Position numbers and translations under genes: made by a program. A stretch of DNA of 64,000 nt from Lachnospiraceae bacterium OF09-6 (GTDB lineage: Bacteria > Bacillota > Clostridia > Lachnospirales > Lachnospiraceae), in contig QUMM01000006.1 of NCBI GenBank assembly GCA_003435055.1, forward strand, positions 1-64,000, written 5' to 3'. This document shows positions 46,586 to 55,668 of the stretch, piece after piece. The notes below the pieces were generated by a model. That model was given only the letters and a program-made list of their open reading frames with translations, was not told where the DNA came from and did no database searches. The stretch's first letter is position 1; every line of letters starts with the position of its first letter.

Positions 46586-47368
46586 TTATTCCTTTTCTAA
46601 CCGGTACACCCGGCATGCATTCTCCCAGGTTGCCTGCTCTACTTCTTCCTCAGATAAACCTTTCAATTCCGCAATGGTCTGTATCACATATGGCAAATTC
46701 AAAGAAGAATTCCGTTTGCCACGGTTCGGCACCGGTGCCAGATATGGACAATCTGTTTCCACCACGATACGGTCTATCGGAGTATCTGCTACCACTTCCT
46801 TTAGTACTCTGGCATTTTTATACGTCACCACGCCTCCAACGCCAATGTAATAGCCAAGTTTCCGATATTCTCTTGCCATCTCTGCGGAACCGGAATAGCA
46901 GTGGATAATTCCCCCGGCAAATCCAGGTTTTCCGGCATGTTCTGCTTTCATCAGGTCAAAGGTATCCTGCGCTGCTTCACGGCTGTGGATATTTACCGGA
47001 AGATTGCATTCCAGTGCCAGATGGAGCTGCTCTGTAAACCATCTTTTCTGAATCTCATGAGACTCCTTGTCCCAGTAATAATCCAGTCCGATTTCACCTG
47101 CCGCTACTGCTTTTTCATGAGACAGCAGATTTTTTAGCCACTGCATTTTCTCTTCATTTAATTCGCCGACCTCATCCGGGTGCACACCAAGTGCACCGTA
47201 GACAAAGTCGTATTTTTGCATGAGATCATAGGTCGCCTGCACACCTCGAAGACTGGCGCCTACATTCACAATGCATCCTATTCCGCCCGGCTGCATACTT
47301 TTCAGGAGCTCGTCGCGGTCTTCATCAAATGCCTCATCATCATAATGGGCATGGGTATCAAATATCAT
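46586..47368 (-). CDS. TatD-family metal-dependent hydrolase
   Basis: A 260-aa TIM-barrel hydrolase, probably a 3'-5' DNase or D-aminoacyl processing enzyme, as for TatD/YcfH. Metal ligands are visible: HAHYDDEAF (HxH), GEIGLDYYW, IHSREAAQDT, IHCYSGS and ETDCPYLAP. It is followed by rsmA and preceded by metG, a common gene order in Firmicutes, though the usual rnmV between tatD and rsmA is missing. Confidence 0.92.
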   Translation of the reverse strand: MIFDTHAHYDDEAFDEDRDELLKSMQPGGIGCIVNVGASLRGVQATYDLMQKYDFVYGALGVHPDEVGELNEEKMQWLKNLLSHEKAVAAGEIGLDYYWDKESHEIQKRWFTEQLHLALECNLPVNIHSREAAQDTFDLMKAEHAGKPGFAGGIIHCYSGSAEMAREYRKLGYYIGVGGVVTYKNARVLKEVVADTPIDRIVVETDCPYLAPVPNRGKRNSSLNLPYVIQTIAELKGLSEEEVEQATWENACRVYRLEKE

Positions 47369-47381
47369 GTATAACTCCTAA

Positions 47382-49346
47382 CTAACAGATTTCTGCACCT
47401 GCAGGCATCTTCTTTTCCGGCACCATCAATGCCAGTTCTCCGTTCTCATCTTCTGCACAGAGAATCATACCTTCAGACAGCATACCTGCCAGTTTCGCAG
47501 GTTTCAGATTTACCAGTACCATGACCTTCTTTCCAACCATTTCTTCTGCACTGTAATGTGCTTTAATACCGGATACGATCTGTTTTACCTGGCTTCCGAT
47601 CTTCACCTGGCTGCAAAGGAGCTTTTTAGACTTCTTTACTGGTTCGCAGGCAATGATCTCGCCAACCTGGAACTGCATTTTTTCAAAGTCTTCAAAGGTG
47701 ATCTCTGCCTTTGGTTCGATATCGATGACTGGTTCTTCCGGCTTTTCCTGCTGTCCGGAAGCTGCCTTCTGTGCTGCCTGGAGCACTTCTACCTTTTCCA
47801 TTACTTCCTTCAGATCCAGTCTTGCAAAAAGGATCTCCGGTTTGTCTGTTACTTTTGTTCCACTCTCGTAGAGACCGAACTGGTTCATCTGTTCCAGACC
47901 TCTCTTCTGTGCATTCAGCTGTGCCAGAATCTTCTTAGATGTTCCAGGCATGAAGGATTCCAGAAGTTCTGCACCGATGGCAATGCTCTCTACCAGGTTG
48001 TACAGAACAGTTGCCAGACGATCCTGCTTGCTTTCCTCTTTTGCCAGAGCCCATGGCATCGTCTCATCAATATATTTGTTGCAACGTTTGAACAATACAA
48101 AAATCTCGCTGATGGCATCTGCTACACGAAGCTGTTCCATCTTCTCAGTTACTTTACCCGGTGTGGCCAGTGCAACTGCCTTCAGTTCCTCATCTACCGG
48201 CTCTGTCACAACCTTATTGGCAACGACGCCGCCAAAGTATTTATTAGACATAGAGATGGTTCTGTTTACCAGATTTCCCAGGGTATTGGCCAGATCGGAG
48301 TTCAGACGTTCTACCATCAGTTCCCAAGTAATGACGCCATCGTTTTCAAATGGCATTTCGTGAAGTACGAAGTAACGGACTGCGTCCACACCAAAGAAAT
48401 CTACCAGATCATCTGCATAGATCACATTTCCTTTGGACTTACTCATCTTGCCGTCACCCTGCAGCAGCCATGGATGTCCAAATACCTGCTTTGGTAATGG
48501 CAGATCCAGTGACATCAGGAAAATCGGCCAGTAAATCGTATGGAAACGAATAATATCCTTACCGATCAGATGCAGGTCTGCCGGCCAGTCTTTCTTGAAC
48601 TGCTCGGTACTGTTGCCGTCGCAGTCATAACCGATACCGGTGATGTAGTTGGTCAGCGCATCCAGCCATACATAGGTGACATGCTTTGGATCAAAGTCTA
48701 CCGGAATGCCCCATTTGAAAGAGGTTCTGGATACACACAGATCCTGCAGTCCTGGAAGCAGGAAGTTGTTCATCATTTCATTCTTTCTGGATACCGGCTG
48801 AATAAATTCCGGATGGGTGTTGATATGTTCAATCAGCCTGTCTGCATATTTGCTCATCTTAAAGAAATATGCTTCTTCCTTTGCCGGGGTTACTTCACGG
48901 CCACAGTCCGGACATTTGCCATCTACCAGCTGAGATTCCGTAAAAAAGGATTCACAAGGGGTACAGTACATTCCTTCATAATATCCTTTGTAGATATCTC
49001 CCTTGTCATACATCTTCCTGAATATCTTCTGAACCTGTTTTTCATGATCTTCATCTGTGGTTCGGATAAACTTATCATAAGAGGTATCTACCAGATCCCA
49101 TATTCTCCTGATCTCTCCTGCGACTTTGTCTACATATTCCTTTGGTGTGATACCTGCTTCTTCTGCCTTCAGTTCGATCTTCTGACCATGTTCGTCTGTA
49201 CCGGTCTGTAAAAATACATCATAGCCCTGTGCTCTCTTGTAACGGGCAATGGCATCTGCCAGAATAATCTCGTACGTGTTGCCAATATGTGGTTTGCCAG
49301 ATGCATAAGCAATGGCAGTGGTCATATAAAACTTTTTCTTTTCCAT
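47382..49346 (-). CDS. metG: Methionine--tRNA ligase
   Basis: Charges tRNA-Met. The 654-aa protein has class I signatures GKPHIGN and KMSKSKGN, a zinc-binding CTPC...CPDC knuckle in the connective peptide (about 128-150) and a C-terminal tRNA-binding domain (about 545-654, FEKMQFQVGEII). The start at 49346 follows GGAAGGAGATTAAAA; the longer frame to 49433 runs into the T-box terminator. Controlled by the T-box leader upstream. Confidence 0.95.
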   Translation of the reverse strand: MEKKKFYMTTAIAYASGKPHIGNTYEIILADAIARYKRAQGYDVFLQTGTDEHGQKIELKAEEAGITPKEYVDKVAGEIRRIWDLVDTSYDKFIRTTDEDHEKQVQKIFRKMYDKGDIYKGYYEGMYCTPCESFFTESQLVDGKCPDCGREVTPAKEEAYFFKMSKYADRLIEHINTHPEFIQPVSRKNEMMNNFLLPGLQDLCVSRTSFKWGIPVDFDPKHVTYVWLDALTNYITGIGYDCDGNSTEQFKKDWPADLHLIGKDIIRFHTIYWPIFLMSLDLPLPKQVFGHPWLLQGDGKMSKSKGNVIYADDLVDFFGVDAVRYFVLHEMPFENDGVITWELMVERLNSDLANTLGNLVNRTISMSNKYFGGVVANKVVTEPVDEELKAVALATPGKVTEKMEQLRVADAISEIFVLFKRCNKYIDETMPWALAKEESKQDRLATVLYNLVESIAIGAELLESFMPGTSKKILAQLNAQKRGLEQMNQFGLYESGTKVTDKPEILFARLDLKEVMEKVEVLQAAQKAASGQQEKPEEPVIDIEPKAEITFEDFEKMQFQVGEIIACEPVKKSKKLLCSQVKIGSQVKQIVSGIKAHYSAEEMVGKKVMVLVNLKPAKLAGMLSEGMILCAEDENGELALMVPEKKMPAGAEIC

Positions 49347-49384
49347 TTTTAATCTCCTTCCATGATTAAGATCTATGAAATAAA

Positions 49385-49665
49385 AAACCCATCTTCTCAA
49401 ACCGAGAAGACAGGTCAATACCCGTGTTACCACTTCACTTTATCCATACCTCGCAGTATGAACCTCTGCGGGTGCGTCTACACCCTTCCGCTATAACAGG
49501 CGATCCTGTCGCAGCCTATATCAGGACCTCATCACCCCGGTCTTCATAGTCGGTGCGCCGCTCCGAAGCCATCTTCCATCTATCGGTGCATATCCCTCTC
49601 AGCCTGTGGGAATTCTCTGTAATGTCCTGTATAAATGTACTCTCTTCATCCATGCGTTTCCATTT
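49385..49665 (-). promoter_or_regulatory. T-box riboswitch of metG (specifier AUG)
   Basis: Minus strand: stem I with GAGAGTACA, likely specifier AUG at 49570-49572 in the context GGAAGATGGCTTC, a T-box sequence AGTGGTAACACGGGT (about 49420-49434) and a terminator stem TCTTCTC/GAGAAGA followed by TTTTTT (about 49385-49412). The specifier context is almost the same as in the ileS leader, with AUG instead of AUC. Confidence 0.9.
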
Positions 49666-49696
49666 GCTTTTAGGCTAACACAGGAATCTTTTTCTG

Positions 49697-50110
49697 TCAA
49701 GGCTGGTCTTGCTTTCGCAACATCTCTTCTTCAAATTTCTCCGGTACTTTTATGATTCCAAACGTATAAAACATAGGATAGATATAGCTGACTCCACGAA
49801 CATCCCCCAGTGCTTTCGGCCGCTTTATAAATGGCTGCTCCTCCTCTATATCTTTCAAAGTACTCAATGCTGTACGTAAAGAACTCCAGGTCAGGCTTTT
49901 ACTGCCCTCTCTCCGGTCAATCATCAGTTCCCTGTTCAGTTTTCCATTTCTTCCACGCTTCAGTTCATATCGGAAAGGCAGCCCTGATACCGTACGAAAC
50001 GGATAATTCTGATAAGCAATGACACATTCCCACAATGTCTCTTCGGTCAGGTTGTGGTGGAGCAGATCAATAGCTGTCTGTTGTTCTTCGTTGATTTGTA
50101 ATTCTGCCAT
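49697..50110 (-). CDS. Conserved hypothetical protein
   Basis: About 137 aa (154 aa if a GTG at 50161 is used). No signal peptide or membrane segment. Contains a well-formed mixed core (ETLWECVIAYQNYPFRTVSG, then FRYELKRGRNGKLNREL, then DRREGSKSLTWSSLRTAL) and ends with YIYPMFYTFGIIKVPEKF. I do not recognise the family. It lies between the GGDEF/HD-GYP gene and the metG leader. The start is uncertain, since neither candidate has a strong ribosome-binding site. Confidence 0.7.
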   Translation of the reverse strand: MAELQINEEQQTAIDLLHHNLTEETLWECVIAYQNYPFRTVSGLPFRYELKRGRNGKLNRELMIDRREGSKSLTWSSLRTALSTLKDIEEEQPFIKRPKALGDVRGVSYIYPMFYTFGIIKVPEKFEEEMLRKQDQP

Positions 50111-50182
50111 TTTCTTTTCATCTCTTTCTGATACAGTCTCATGCTTCTTCTCTGCACTCACACTTTTATCAGTAGTCTCTGG

Positions 50183-52138
50183 TTAGGCCAGTGTCGTCTT
50201 CTTCAGATCTTCTCTCAGTTCGTCCTGAATATCCTTCAGACACTCCAAAAGCAGTGGATTGAACTGTCCACACTCCCCTGCGAGTATCATTTCCATAGTC
50301 TTTTCATGAGAAAAAGCCTTTTTATATACTCGTTCGCTGCTCAATGCATCATAGACATCAGCCAGTGAAACCACCTGCGCTGCAATCGGAATCTCTTCCC
50401 CCTTCAAACCATCCGGATAGCCCCTGCCATCATAGCGTTCATGGTGCCAGCGGCAAATCTGACAGGCAATCTTAATCAGTTTCTCATTCTGATAGATTCC
50501 CATACTTTCCAGCATATCTGCACCGATCAGCGTATGCGTCTTCATAATCTCGAATTCTTCCTTCGTTAGTTTCCCCGGTTTATTCAGAATCTTATCATCG
50601 ATACCGATCTTTCCAATGTCGTGAAGCGATGAAGCAGTGGTAATCAGGCTTCGATCTGCTGCCGTCAGATTGTATTTGCCTGTTTTTTCTACCAGACGCG
50701 CCAGAAGGCGTTCTGTCAGCATATTAATATGAAGAACATGCTGACCACTTTCTCCATTTCGAAACTCCACAATATGACTGAGGATGCTGACCATCATCTT
50801 ATTGTTTTTTTCTTTTTCATAGTTCTGGTCGCTGATCAGCCTGGTCAGCCTTCTCTGCTTGGCATACAGCTTAATCGTATTATATACACGGCGATATACG
50901 ATTCTGGCATCAAACGGGCGATTGATATAGTCAGAAACTCCCAGTTCATAAGCTCTCCGAATCGTATTCTGACTATCCTCACTGGAAATCATAATAACCG
51001 GAATATCATTAATCAAATGCTTTCGATTCATCGCAGACAAAACTTCAAATCCATCCATTTTCGGCATGACAATATCCAGAAGCACCAGTGAGATCCCGGT
51101 TCCGTACTGGGAAAGCATTTCCATGCACTGTTCTCCGTTCTCTACCTCCAGAATATCGAATTCATTCTCCAGCATAGCCGAGAGCAGTTCCCTGTTTATC
51201 TCAGAATCATCTACAATCAAAATCTGAGAACGCAGTCTGGTGTGGATACCTTCGCTGTTCTGATTACCCGGCAATGGTGACATCTCTGTCACGACCATAT
51301 TCTTACTGCTCTTTGCCTGATACATCAGTTGATCTGCACGGTCTACCGCACGATCCAGTGGTTCATTCTCCGACACCAGTCCGCCTATGCTGACCGAAAG
51401 ATGCAGATTGGAATACCCGGGCACGGCAGCTTCGCTGATCTGCTTCTGTATCTGATGAAGCTTCTCATCAAAAACCTCTTCCGTCACATCATACACCAGA
51501 AGCAGGAACTCATCTCCTCCATAACGTACCAGCACATCCGTCTTTCGGATAAACTTCCGAATCACCTTCACCATAGTCTCCAATGCAATATCGCCTGCAT
51601 TGTGTCCACAGGTATCATTGCAAAGTTTAAAATCATCCATATCGATCATGGCTACACCTGCCGGATCAGTTCTGCCTTTTAATTCATCTTCAAAGTAACG
51701 ACGGTTATAAGCTCCGGTCATTGCATCTTTGTAAAGCTCATCATTATATCCTGAGAGCTTACCAGCCAGCTTCCTTCTTCCATCGGCATCCAGCAGAGAC
51801 TCTTCATACATCTTCTTAACCAGTTCCATGATGTATGGTTTTCCATCAATCTCCACATATCTGGATATTACCTGATAGATATCATCTCCCTGAAACTCCA
51901 GCTTTGTCCGCTCTGTCTTTTCCTTCCATACCTTTAAAGAAATGCAGTTCTCACAGAGGATGTCTTTCTTCCAGAACTTATAGCACTGACATCGGTCTGA
52001 TACCGTTCCTGTCAGACGTCCCTTTTCCAGTGCTTTCATATCTTCCTCGCCCAGCAATCTCACCACCGAAAAAATCTTCCGGTAGTACTCCATCTCTTTT
52101 TCTGCTTCCTGTCTAGTCATCTGATAATCTTCTTTCAT
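50183..52138 (-). CDS. GGDEF - response-regulator - HD-GYP protein
   Basis: A 651-aa protein with both a cyclic-di-GMP synthesis domain and a breakdown-type domain. Order: N-terminal cytoplasmic region with a Cys cluster (CQCYKFWKKDILCENC, about 50-65), GGDEF (about 140-290) with active-site RYGGDEF and an inhibitory I-site RKTD five residues before it, a receiver domain (about 308-430; LIVDDSEINRE and VLLDIVMPKMDG), and HD-GYP (about 455-640; HDIGKIGI, HHERYDGRGYPDGL). No membrane segment, so the signals are cytosolic. The Cys cluster suggests a metal or redox sensor, which is inference. The dnaJ terminator is directly upstream, and no strong ribosome-binding site is seen at 52138; starts at 52120 or 52093 are possible. 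Confidence 0.87.
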   Translation of the reverse strand: MKEDYQMTRQEAEKEMEYYRKIFSVVRLLGEEDMKALEKGRLTGTVSDRCQCYKFWKKDILCENCISLKVWKEKTERTKLEFQGDDIYQVISRYVEIDGKPYIMELVKKMYEESLLDADGRRKLAGKLSGYNDELYKDAMTGAYNRRYFEDELKGRTDPAGVAMIDMDDFKLCNDTCGHNAGDIALETMVKVIRKFIRKTDVLVRYGGDEFLLLVYDVTEEVFDEKLHQIQKQISEAAVPGYSNLHLSVSIGGLVSENEPLDRAVDRADQLMYQAKSSKNMVVTEMSPLPGNQNSEGIHTRLRSQILIVDDSEINRELLSAMLENEFDILEVENGEQCMEMLSQYGTGISLVLLDIVMPKMDGFEVLSAMNRKHLINDIPVIMISSEDSQNTIRRAYELGVSDYINRPFDARIVYRRVYNTIKLYAKQRRLTRLISDQNYEKEKNNKMMVSILSHIVEFRNGESGQHVLHINMLTERLLARLVEKTGKYNLTAADRSLITTASSLHDIGKIGIDDKILNKPGKLTKEEFEIMKTHTLIGADMLESMGIYQNEKLIKIACQICRWHHERYDGRGYPDGLKGEEIPIAAQVVSLADVYDALSSERVYKKAFSHEKTMEMILAGECGQFNPLLLECLKDIQDELREDLKKTTLA

Positions 52139-52149
52139 TTATAACTGTC

Positions 52150-52200
52150 AAAAAAGCGGCTTCCGATACTACATTGCTGCGTTGTAGCATCTGGAAGCCG
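52150..52200 (-). terminator. Terminator of dnaJ
   Basis: Stem CGGCTTCC/GGAAGCCG with a partly paired 28-nt loop, followed by CTTTTTT on the minus strand. Confidence 0.75.
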
Positions 52201-52281
52201 TAAATATTCCAAATACACATCTACTTTGTATTATACGAAACTCTTTTCATTTTGTCTACCGCAAATCCCTGCTTTCCTGGC

Positions 52282-53296
52282 TTAACAGGCCTGTTTATAT
52301 TCCATCAGCTTTTGTCTGGCCTCCCGGCTCAGGTGCTTTGGCACATCAATCTGTACCGTCACATACTGATCTCCATGAACGGATGGATTCTTCATAGACA
52401 CAATTCCCTTGCCCCGCAAACGGATCTTCGTACCAGACTGTGTTCCCTCTTTGATCTTGCAGATCACATCGCCATACAGAGTCTGTACTCTCGCTTCACC
52501 GCCAAAGACAGCGGTTGTATATGGAATGTTCACTGTCGTATACAGATCCTGTCCTTTTCGTTCATATCCAGACTTACTCTGCACATTGACTTTCAAAAGC
52601 AGATCTCCTGCCTCGCCGTTGCTTCCCGGCATTCCTTTACCTCGCAGACGAATCATCTTGCCGGTATCGATACGGCCGGAATGTGCACCTGAAGGGAATG
52701 CTGAGTTCCATCTGGATTCTTCAGAGAAATCACCTTGTCGCAGCCAAAAACAGCATCTTCAAATCCAACTGTCACTTCCGCATTCAGATCTGCTCCCTTC
52801 TGCGAGCCGTATCCACTGTCAAAGCCAGCTCCATCCCAGCTGCTTCCGCCGCCAAAATTCATATGGTCACCCCAGTCAAATCCTCCGAAATGCATACCGC
52901 TGCCCCTTGCAGACCGTCTCGATCCGGATCCTCTGCCATGAAAAGCATTCTTGAACATATCTCCAAACAGATCATCCATATTACCTTCATAATGATACTC
53001 CCGGTATCCACCATTACCTCCCGTGAAATCCTGGTATCCCCCGGCGCCGCCTCCCGGTGCTCCATTCTGATCAAACGCAGCATGCCCAAACTGATCATAC
53101 AGTTTCTTCTTCTCTGGATCACTCAGGACATCATATGCTTCTGCGATCTCCTTAAACTTTTCTTCTGCTGCCGGATTTCCTGCATTGTTATCCGGGTGAT
53201 ATTTTTTCGCCAGTTTCCTATATGCTTTTTTATCGCAGCGGAATCTGCGCTGCGACTGATTCCAAGTACTTCATAGTAATCTCTCTTTTCGCTCAT
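52282..53296 (-). CDS. DnaJ/CbpA-type co-chaperone without zinc finger (two frameshifts in this sequence)
   Basis: A J-domain co-chaperone that stimulates DnaK. Seen: J domain (about 1-70; [14 protein letters not shown], then [11 protein letters not shown] in the other frame with the HPD), Gly/Phe/Ser-rich region (about 85-185) and two C-terminal substrate domains. No CxxCxGxG zinc-finger repeats are present, so it is a type II (CbpA/DnaJB-like) protein. The frame breaks twice: at 53226-53231 (six A residues on the coding strand, seven needed) and at 52672-52676 (GGCCGTATCG, where GGCCGGTATCG fits). Restoring both gives 338 aa. AGGAGGTGA precedes the start. The promoter is a consensus sigma-70 type. 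Confidence 0.88.
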
Positions 53297-53349
53297 GCAT
53301 CTCACCTCCTGCATGTCATAATCACATAGACTCTTTCTGTTCTATTTGT

Positions 53350-53378
53350 AATATAACACGTGTTTTTTCTATTGTCAA
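53350..53378 (-). promoter_or_regulatory. dnaJ promoter
   Basis: TTGACA and TATATT with a 17-nt spacer on the minus strand. The -10 and downstream sequence (GTGTTATATTACAAATAGAACA) is nearly the same as in the hsp20 promoter at 54920. Confidence 0.8.
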
Positions 53379-53549
53379 CGCATCACGAAAACATATTTTT
53401 GAAATTTATGTGAACAAAATCGTTTTATTTATTTCTTTCCATAATATAAAAAGACAGTCTGAGGAACAGATTCATCTGCGGATCATACATTTTTTCATGA
53501 TCCAGACCAGTCAGTTTCTGTATATTTTTCAACCGGTAAAACAGGGTAA

Positions 53550-53684
53550 GTGAAAAAATTGCTGGATATCTGTATGCCAGGTGGCGGTTATATCTTTGAC
53601 TGCAACGGTTCTATTGATATTGCCAAAGAAGAAAATATCGATGCCATGTACAATGCTTTGCTGAAATACGGTAGTTATAAATAG
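53550..53684 (+). pseudogene. C-terminal remnant of a uroporphyrinogen-decarboxylase-family protein
   Basis: A 44-codon plus-strand frame (ICMPGGGYIFDCNGSIDIAK, then MYNALLKYG) matches the C-terminus of URO-D/MtaA-type methyltransferase proteins. The rest of the gene is missing. It opens with GTG but has no ribosome-binding site. Confidence 0.5.
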
Positions 53685-53711
53685 TCTAAATTATTCAGGA
53701 ACACTAAAAAA

Positions 53712-53736
53712 GCCGGGGCTTAAAATAAGTCCCGGC
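53712..53736 (-). terminator. Terminator of the downstream hsp20 gene
   Basis: Stem GCCGGGACTT/AAGCCCCGGC followed by TTTTTT on the minus strand, 19 nt beyond the stop. Confidence 0.8.
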
Positions 53737-53754
53737 GACTATAAGGAGATTTCC

Positions 53755-54210
53755 TTAACCTTCAATGGCAATATAACCATCTTTTTCTATTTTCTCAGGT
53801 GCTTTCTTTGGCACGGACAGTTTCAGAATACCATTTTCATATTTTGCATGAATGTCTTCTTCGCTTACTGCATCGCCTACATAAAAGCTTCGGCTCATGC
53901 TGCCCGCATAGCGTTCACGCCTGATATAATTACCTTCTTTATCTTTTTCATCTTTATCCAGTCCCTTTGCAGCAGAAAGTACCAGATAACCATCTTTCAG
54001 CTGTACCTGAATCTCGTCTTTCTTAAATCCCGGAAGATCGACATCCAGTTCATAGCTTTTATCCGTTTCACGGATATCTGTCTTCATCATGTTCTGTGCA
54101 TGTTTTCCATACAGAGGATTCTTCTTACCCCACAACTGTTCACTGTTAAATGGGAAATTATCCCATACATCATCAAATAAGTTTTCTCCAAAAATACTAG
54201 GCATCATCAT
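53755..54210 (-). CDS. Hsp20/alpha-crystallin small heat-shock protein 1
   Basis: A 151-aa holdase that binds unfolding proteins. The alpha-crystallin domain covers about 45-140 (DIRETDKSYELDVDLPGFKK, GYLVLSAAK, SFYVGDAVSEEDIHAKYENG, GILKLSVPKK). It is a close paralogue of the next gene, sharing the first ten residues (PSIFGENLFDD) and most motifs, so a tandem duplication is likely. No promoter of its own is obvious; it may depend on read-through from the upstream hsp20 gene. Confidence 0.93.
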   Translation of the reverse strand: MMMPSIFGENLFDDVWDNFPFNSEQLWGKKNPLYGKHAQNMMKTDIRETDKSYELDVDLPGFKKDEIQVQLKDGYLVLSAAKGLDKDEKDKEGNYIRRERYAGSMSRSFYVGDAVSEEDIHAKYENGILKLSVPKKAPEKIEKDGYIAIEG

Positions 54211-54280
54211 AAGTCATCTCTCCTTTGCTGTCAAATTCTGTTATTTATGTCAAATGATTACAATAAAATTCTTGTTTCAG

Positions 54281-54306
54281 GCAGCGTCCCTTTCGGGACG
54301 CCACCC
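54281..54306 (-). terminator. Hairpin between the two hsp20 genes
   Basis: Stem GCGTCCC/GGGACGC with a GAAA tetraloop and no T-run. It is more likely a processing or partial-termination site than a full terminator. Confidence 0.45.
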
Positions 54307-54337
54307 TTTTATATCCGTTTCAGTAGCATTAGTCGGA

Positions 54338-54796
54338 TCAGCCCTCAATAGTAATATACTTCGGGTCACTGGCTGCCGGTTTCGCTTCCTTCTTCGGAAC
54401 GAAAAGCTTCAGGATACCATGTTTGTATTCACCTTTAATGTCTTCCTGAGTCACTTCTTCGCCTACATAAAAGCTTCGCTCGCAGGCTCCTGCGTAACGT
54501 TCACGTCTGATGTAGTGTCCCTTCTTATCTTCATCGTCTTCATCCAGACCTTTTGCTGCACTGACAGTTAAGTAACCATCTTTCAATGCAACTTTGACTT
54601 CATCTTTCTTGAAGCCAGGAACATCAACAATCAGTTCATAACCTTCCGGTTTTTCCTTAATATCTGTCTTCAGGAGATTCTGTGCTCTTCTTCCGTACAG
54701 CTTCTTTTCCACTTTCTTCTCATCTTTGTCATCATAATAGAATGGTGTAAAGAAATCATCAAATAAGTTTTCTCCAAAAATACTAGGCATTAACAT
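54338..54796 (-). CDS. Hsp20/alpha-crystallin small heat-shock protein 2
   Basis: A 152-aa small heat-shock protein with an alpha-crystallin domain at about 45-140 (GYELIVDVPGFKKDEVKVAL, GYLTVSAAK, SFYVGEEVTQEDIKGEY, GILKLFVPKKE). AGGAGATATGACTT precedes the start. The promoter and CIRCE operator are directly upstream, so HrcA repression is expected. Confidence 0.94.
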   Translation of the reverse strand: MLMPSIFGENLFDDFFTPFYYDDKDEKKVEKKLYGRRAQNLLKTDIKEKPEGYELIVDVPGFKKDEVKVALKDGYLTVSAAKGLDEDDEDKKGHYIRRERYAGACERSFYVGEEVTQEDIKGEYKHGILKLFVPKKEAKPAASDPKYITIEG

Positions 54797-54919
54797 AAGT
54801 CATATCTCCTTTCAAAAGCTCCCTGGATCTTCACGATCCAGTCTGCTGTATTATCATTTCTAGTTCTTCGAACATCTGGAATACCTTTTCTTTTATCTCT
54901 CTTCCTTTGTTCTATCTGT

Positions 54920-54948
54920 AATATAACACGCATTGTTAGCACTGTCAA
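54920..54948 (-). promoter_or_regulatory. hsp20 promoter
   Basis: Consensus TTGACA and TATATT with a 17-nt spacer on the minus strand; the -35 is inside the CIRCE element. Confidence 0.85.
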
Positions 54949-54962
54949 GAGGTGAGTGCTAA
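54936..54962 (-). promoter_or_regulatory. CIRCE operator (HrcA site)
   Basis: TTAGCACTG-N9-GAGTGCTAA, one mismatch from the CIRCE consensus TTAGCACTC-N9-GAGTGCTAA. It overlaps the -35, so bound HrcA would block the promoter. No hrcA gene is in the window. Confidence 0.92.
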
Positions 54963-55015
54963 TTATTTTGTGAAGATTTTGTGAACGCTACGAGCCATGC
55001 AAAATGGTGAAAAAA

Positions 55016-55053
55016 GACGCCCTGCAAGTTTACTTGCGAGGACGTCTTTTTTT
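55016..55053. terminator. Hairpin upstream of the hsp20 genes
   Basis: Imperfect stem GACGCCCTGCAAGT/ACTTGCGAGGACGTC with T7 on the plus side and T6 on the minus side. The 55054-55190 stretch beside it holds no gene I can support. Confidence 0.55.
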
Positions 55054-55189
55054 GCTATTTTATAGGGCGACAGCCCTACAGCGAGGGAATTCTTTCCCGA
55101 GCTGTGCATGGCGTAACATTCTCTTTCGCACTCTATTTTCTTGATTTGACCACATTTTTACGACAACGACTTATGGTTTATACCACAGC

Positions 55190-55603
55190 AGGTACGGTTT
55201 CTGGCAAGCTGCAGTGAGCATTGTGCTGAATGTCAATATCTTTCAAAATGCACAGAAAGCAAAGATCATGTAAAACTGATCACACGTCATGTATGGGAAG
55301 AATACATGGAAGTGGCAGAAGACATTCGGCAACGATCGGAAACAGACAGATCTACCAGTTAAGAAAAGAAACCATAGAACGGATCTTCGGTACAGTTAAA
55401 GAACAGCATGGATTTCGATATACGCAGTATGTAGGAAAACACGGATGGAAATGAAAGCCGGGCTTACCTTTGCATGCATGAATTTGAAAAAACTGGCAAA
55501 GATCCTGGAAAAACGAGGTTGGAACACAGCCAGATTTTTGTTGATGGTGCTGGGCATAATCCCCAACACCAAGTTTGTCTACAGTCTGAATAGTGTTATA
55601 TAG
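55190..55603 (+). pseudogene. IS1182-type transposase C-terminal remnant
   Basis: Several plus-strand frames together give pieces of a DDE transposase C-terminus: a Cys-rich piece (CEHCAECQYLSKC), then RKETIERIFGTVKEQHGFRY with the catalytic Glu region, then AGLTFACMNLKKLAKIL and a stop at 55601-55603. Frameshifts and gaps between the pieces show it is dead. The N-terminal half and terminal repeats are not seen. Confidence 0.65.
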
Positions 55604-55668
55604 CACTGTTATGTTTTAACTCATTATAGGAATTTGTCAACTCTACTGTTTTCGATTTTCTTTATCTT

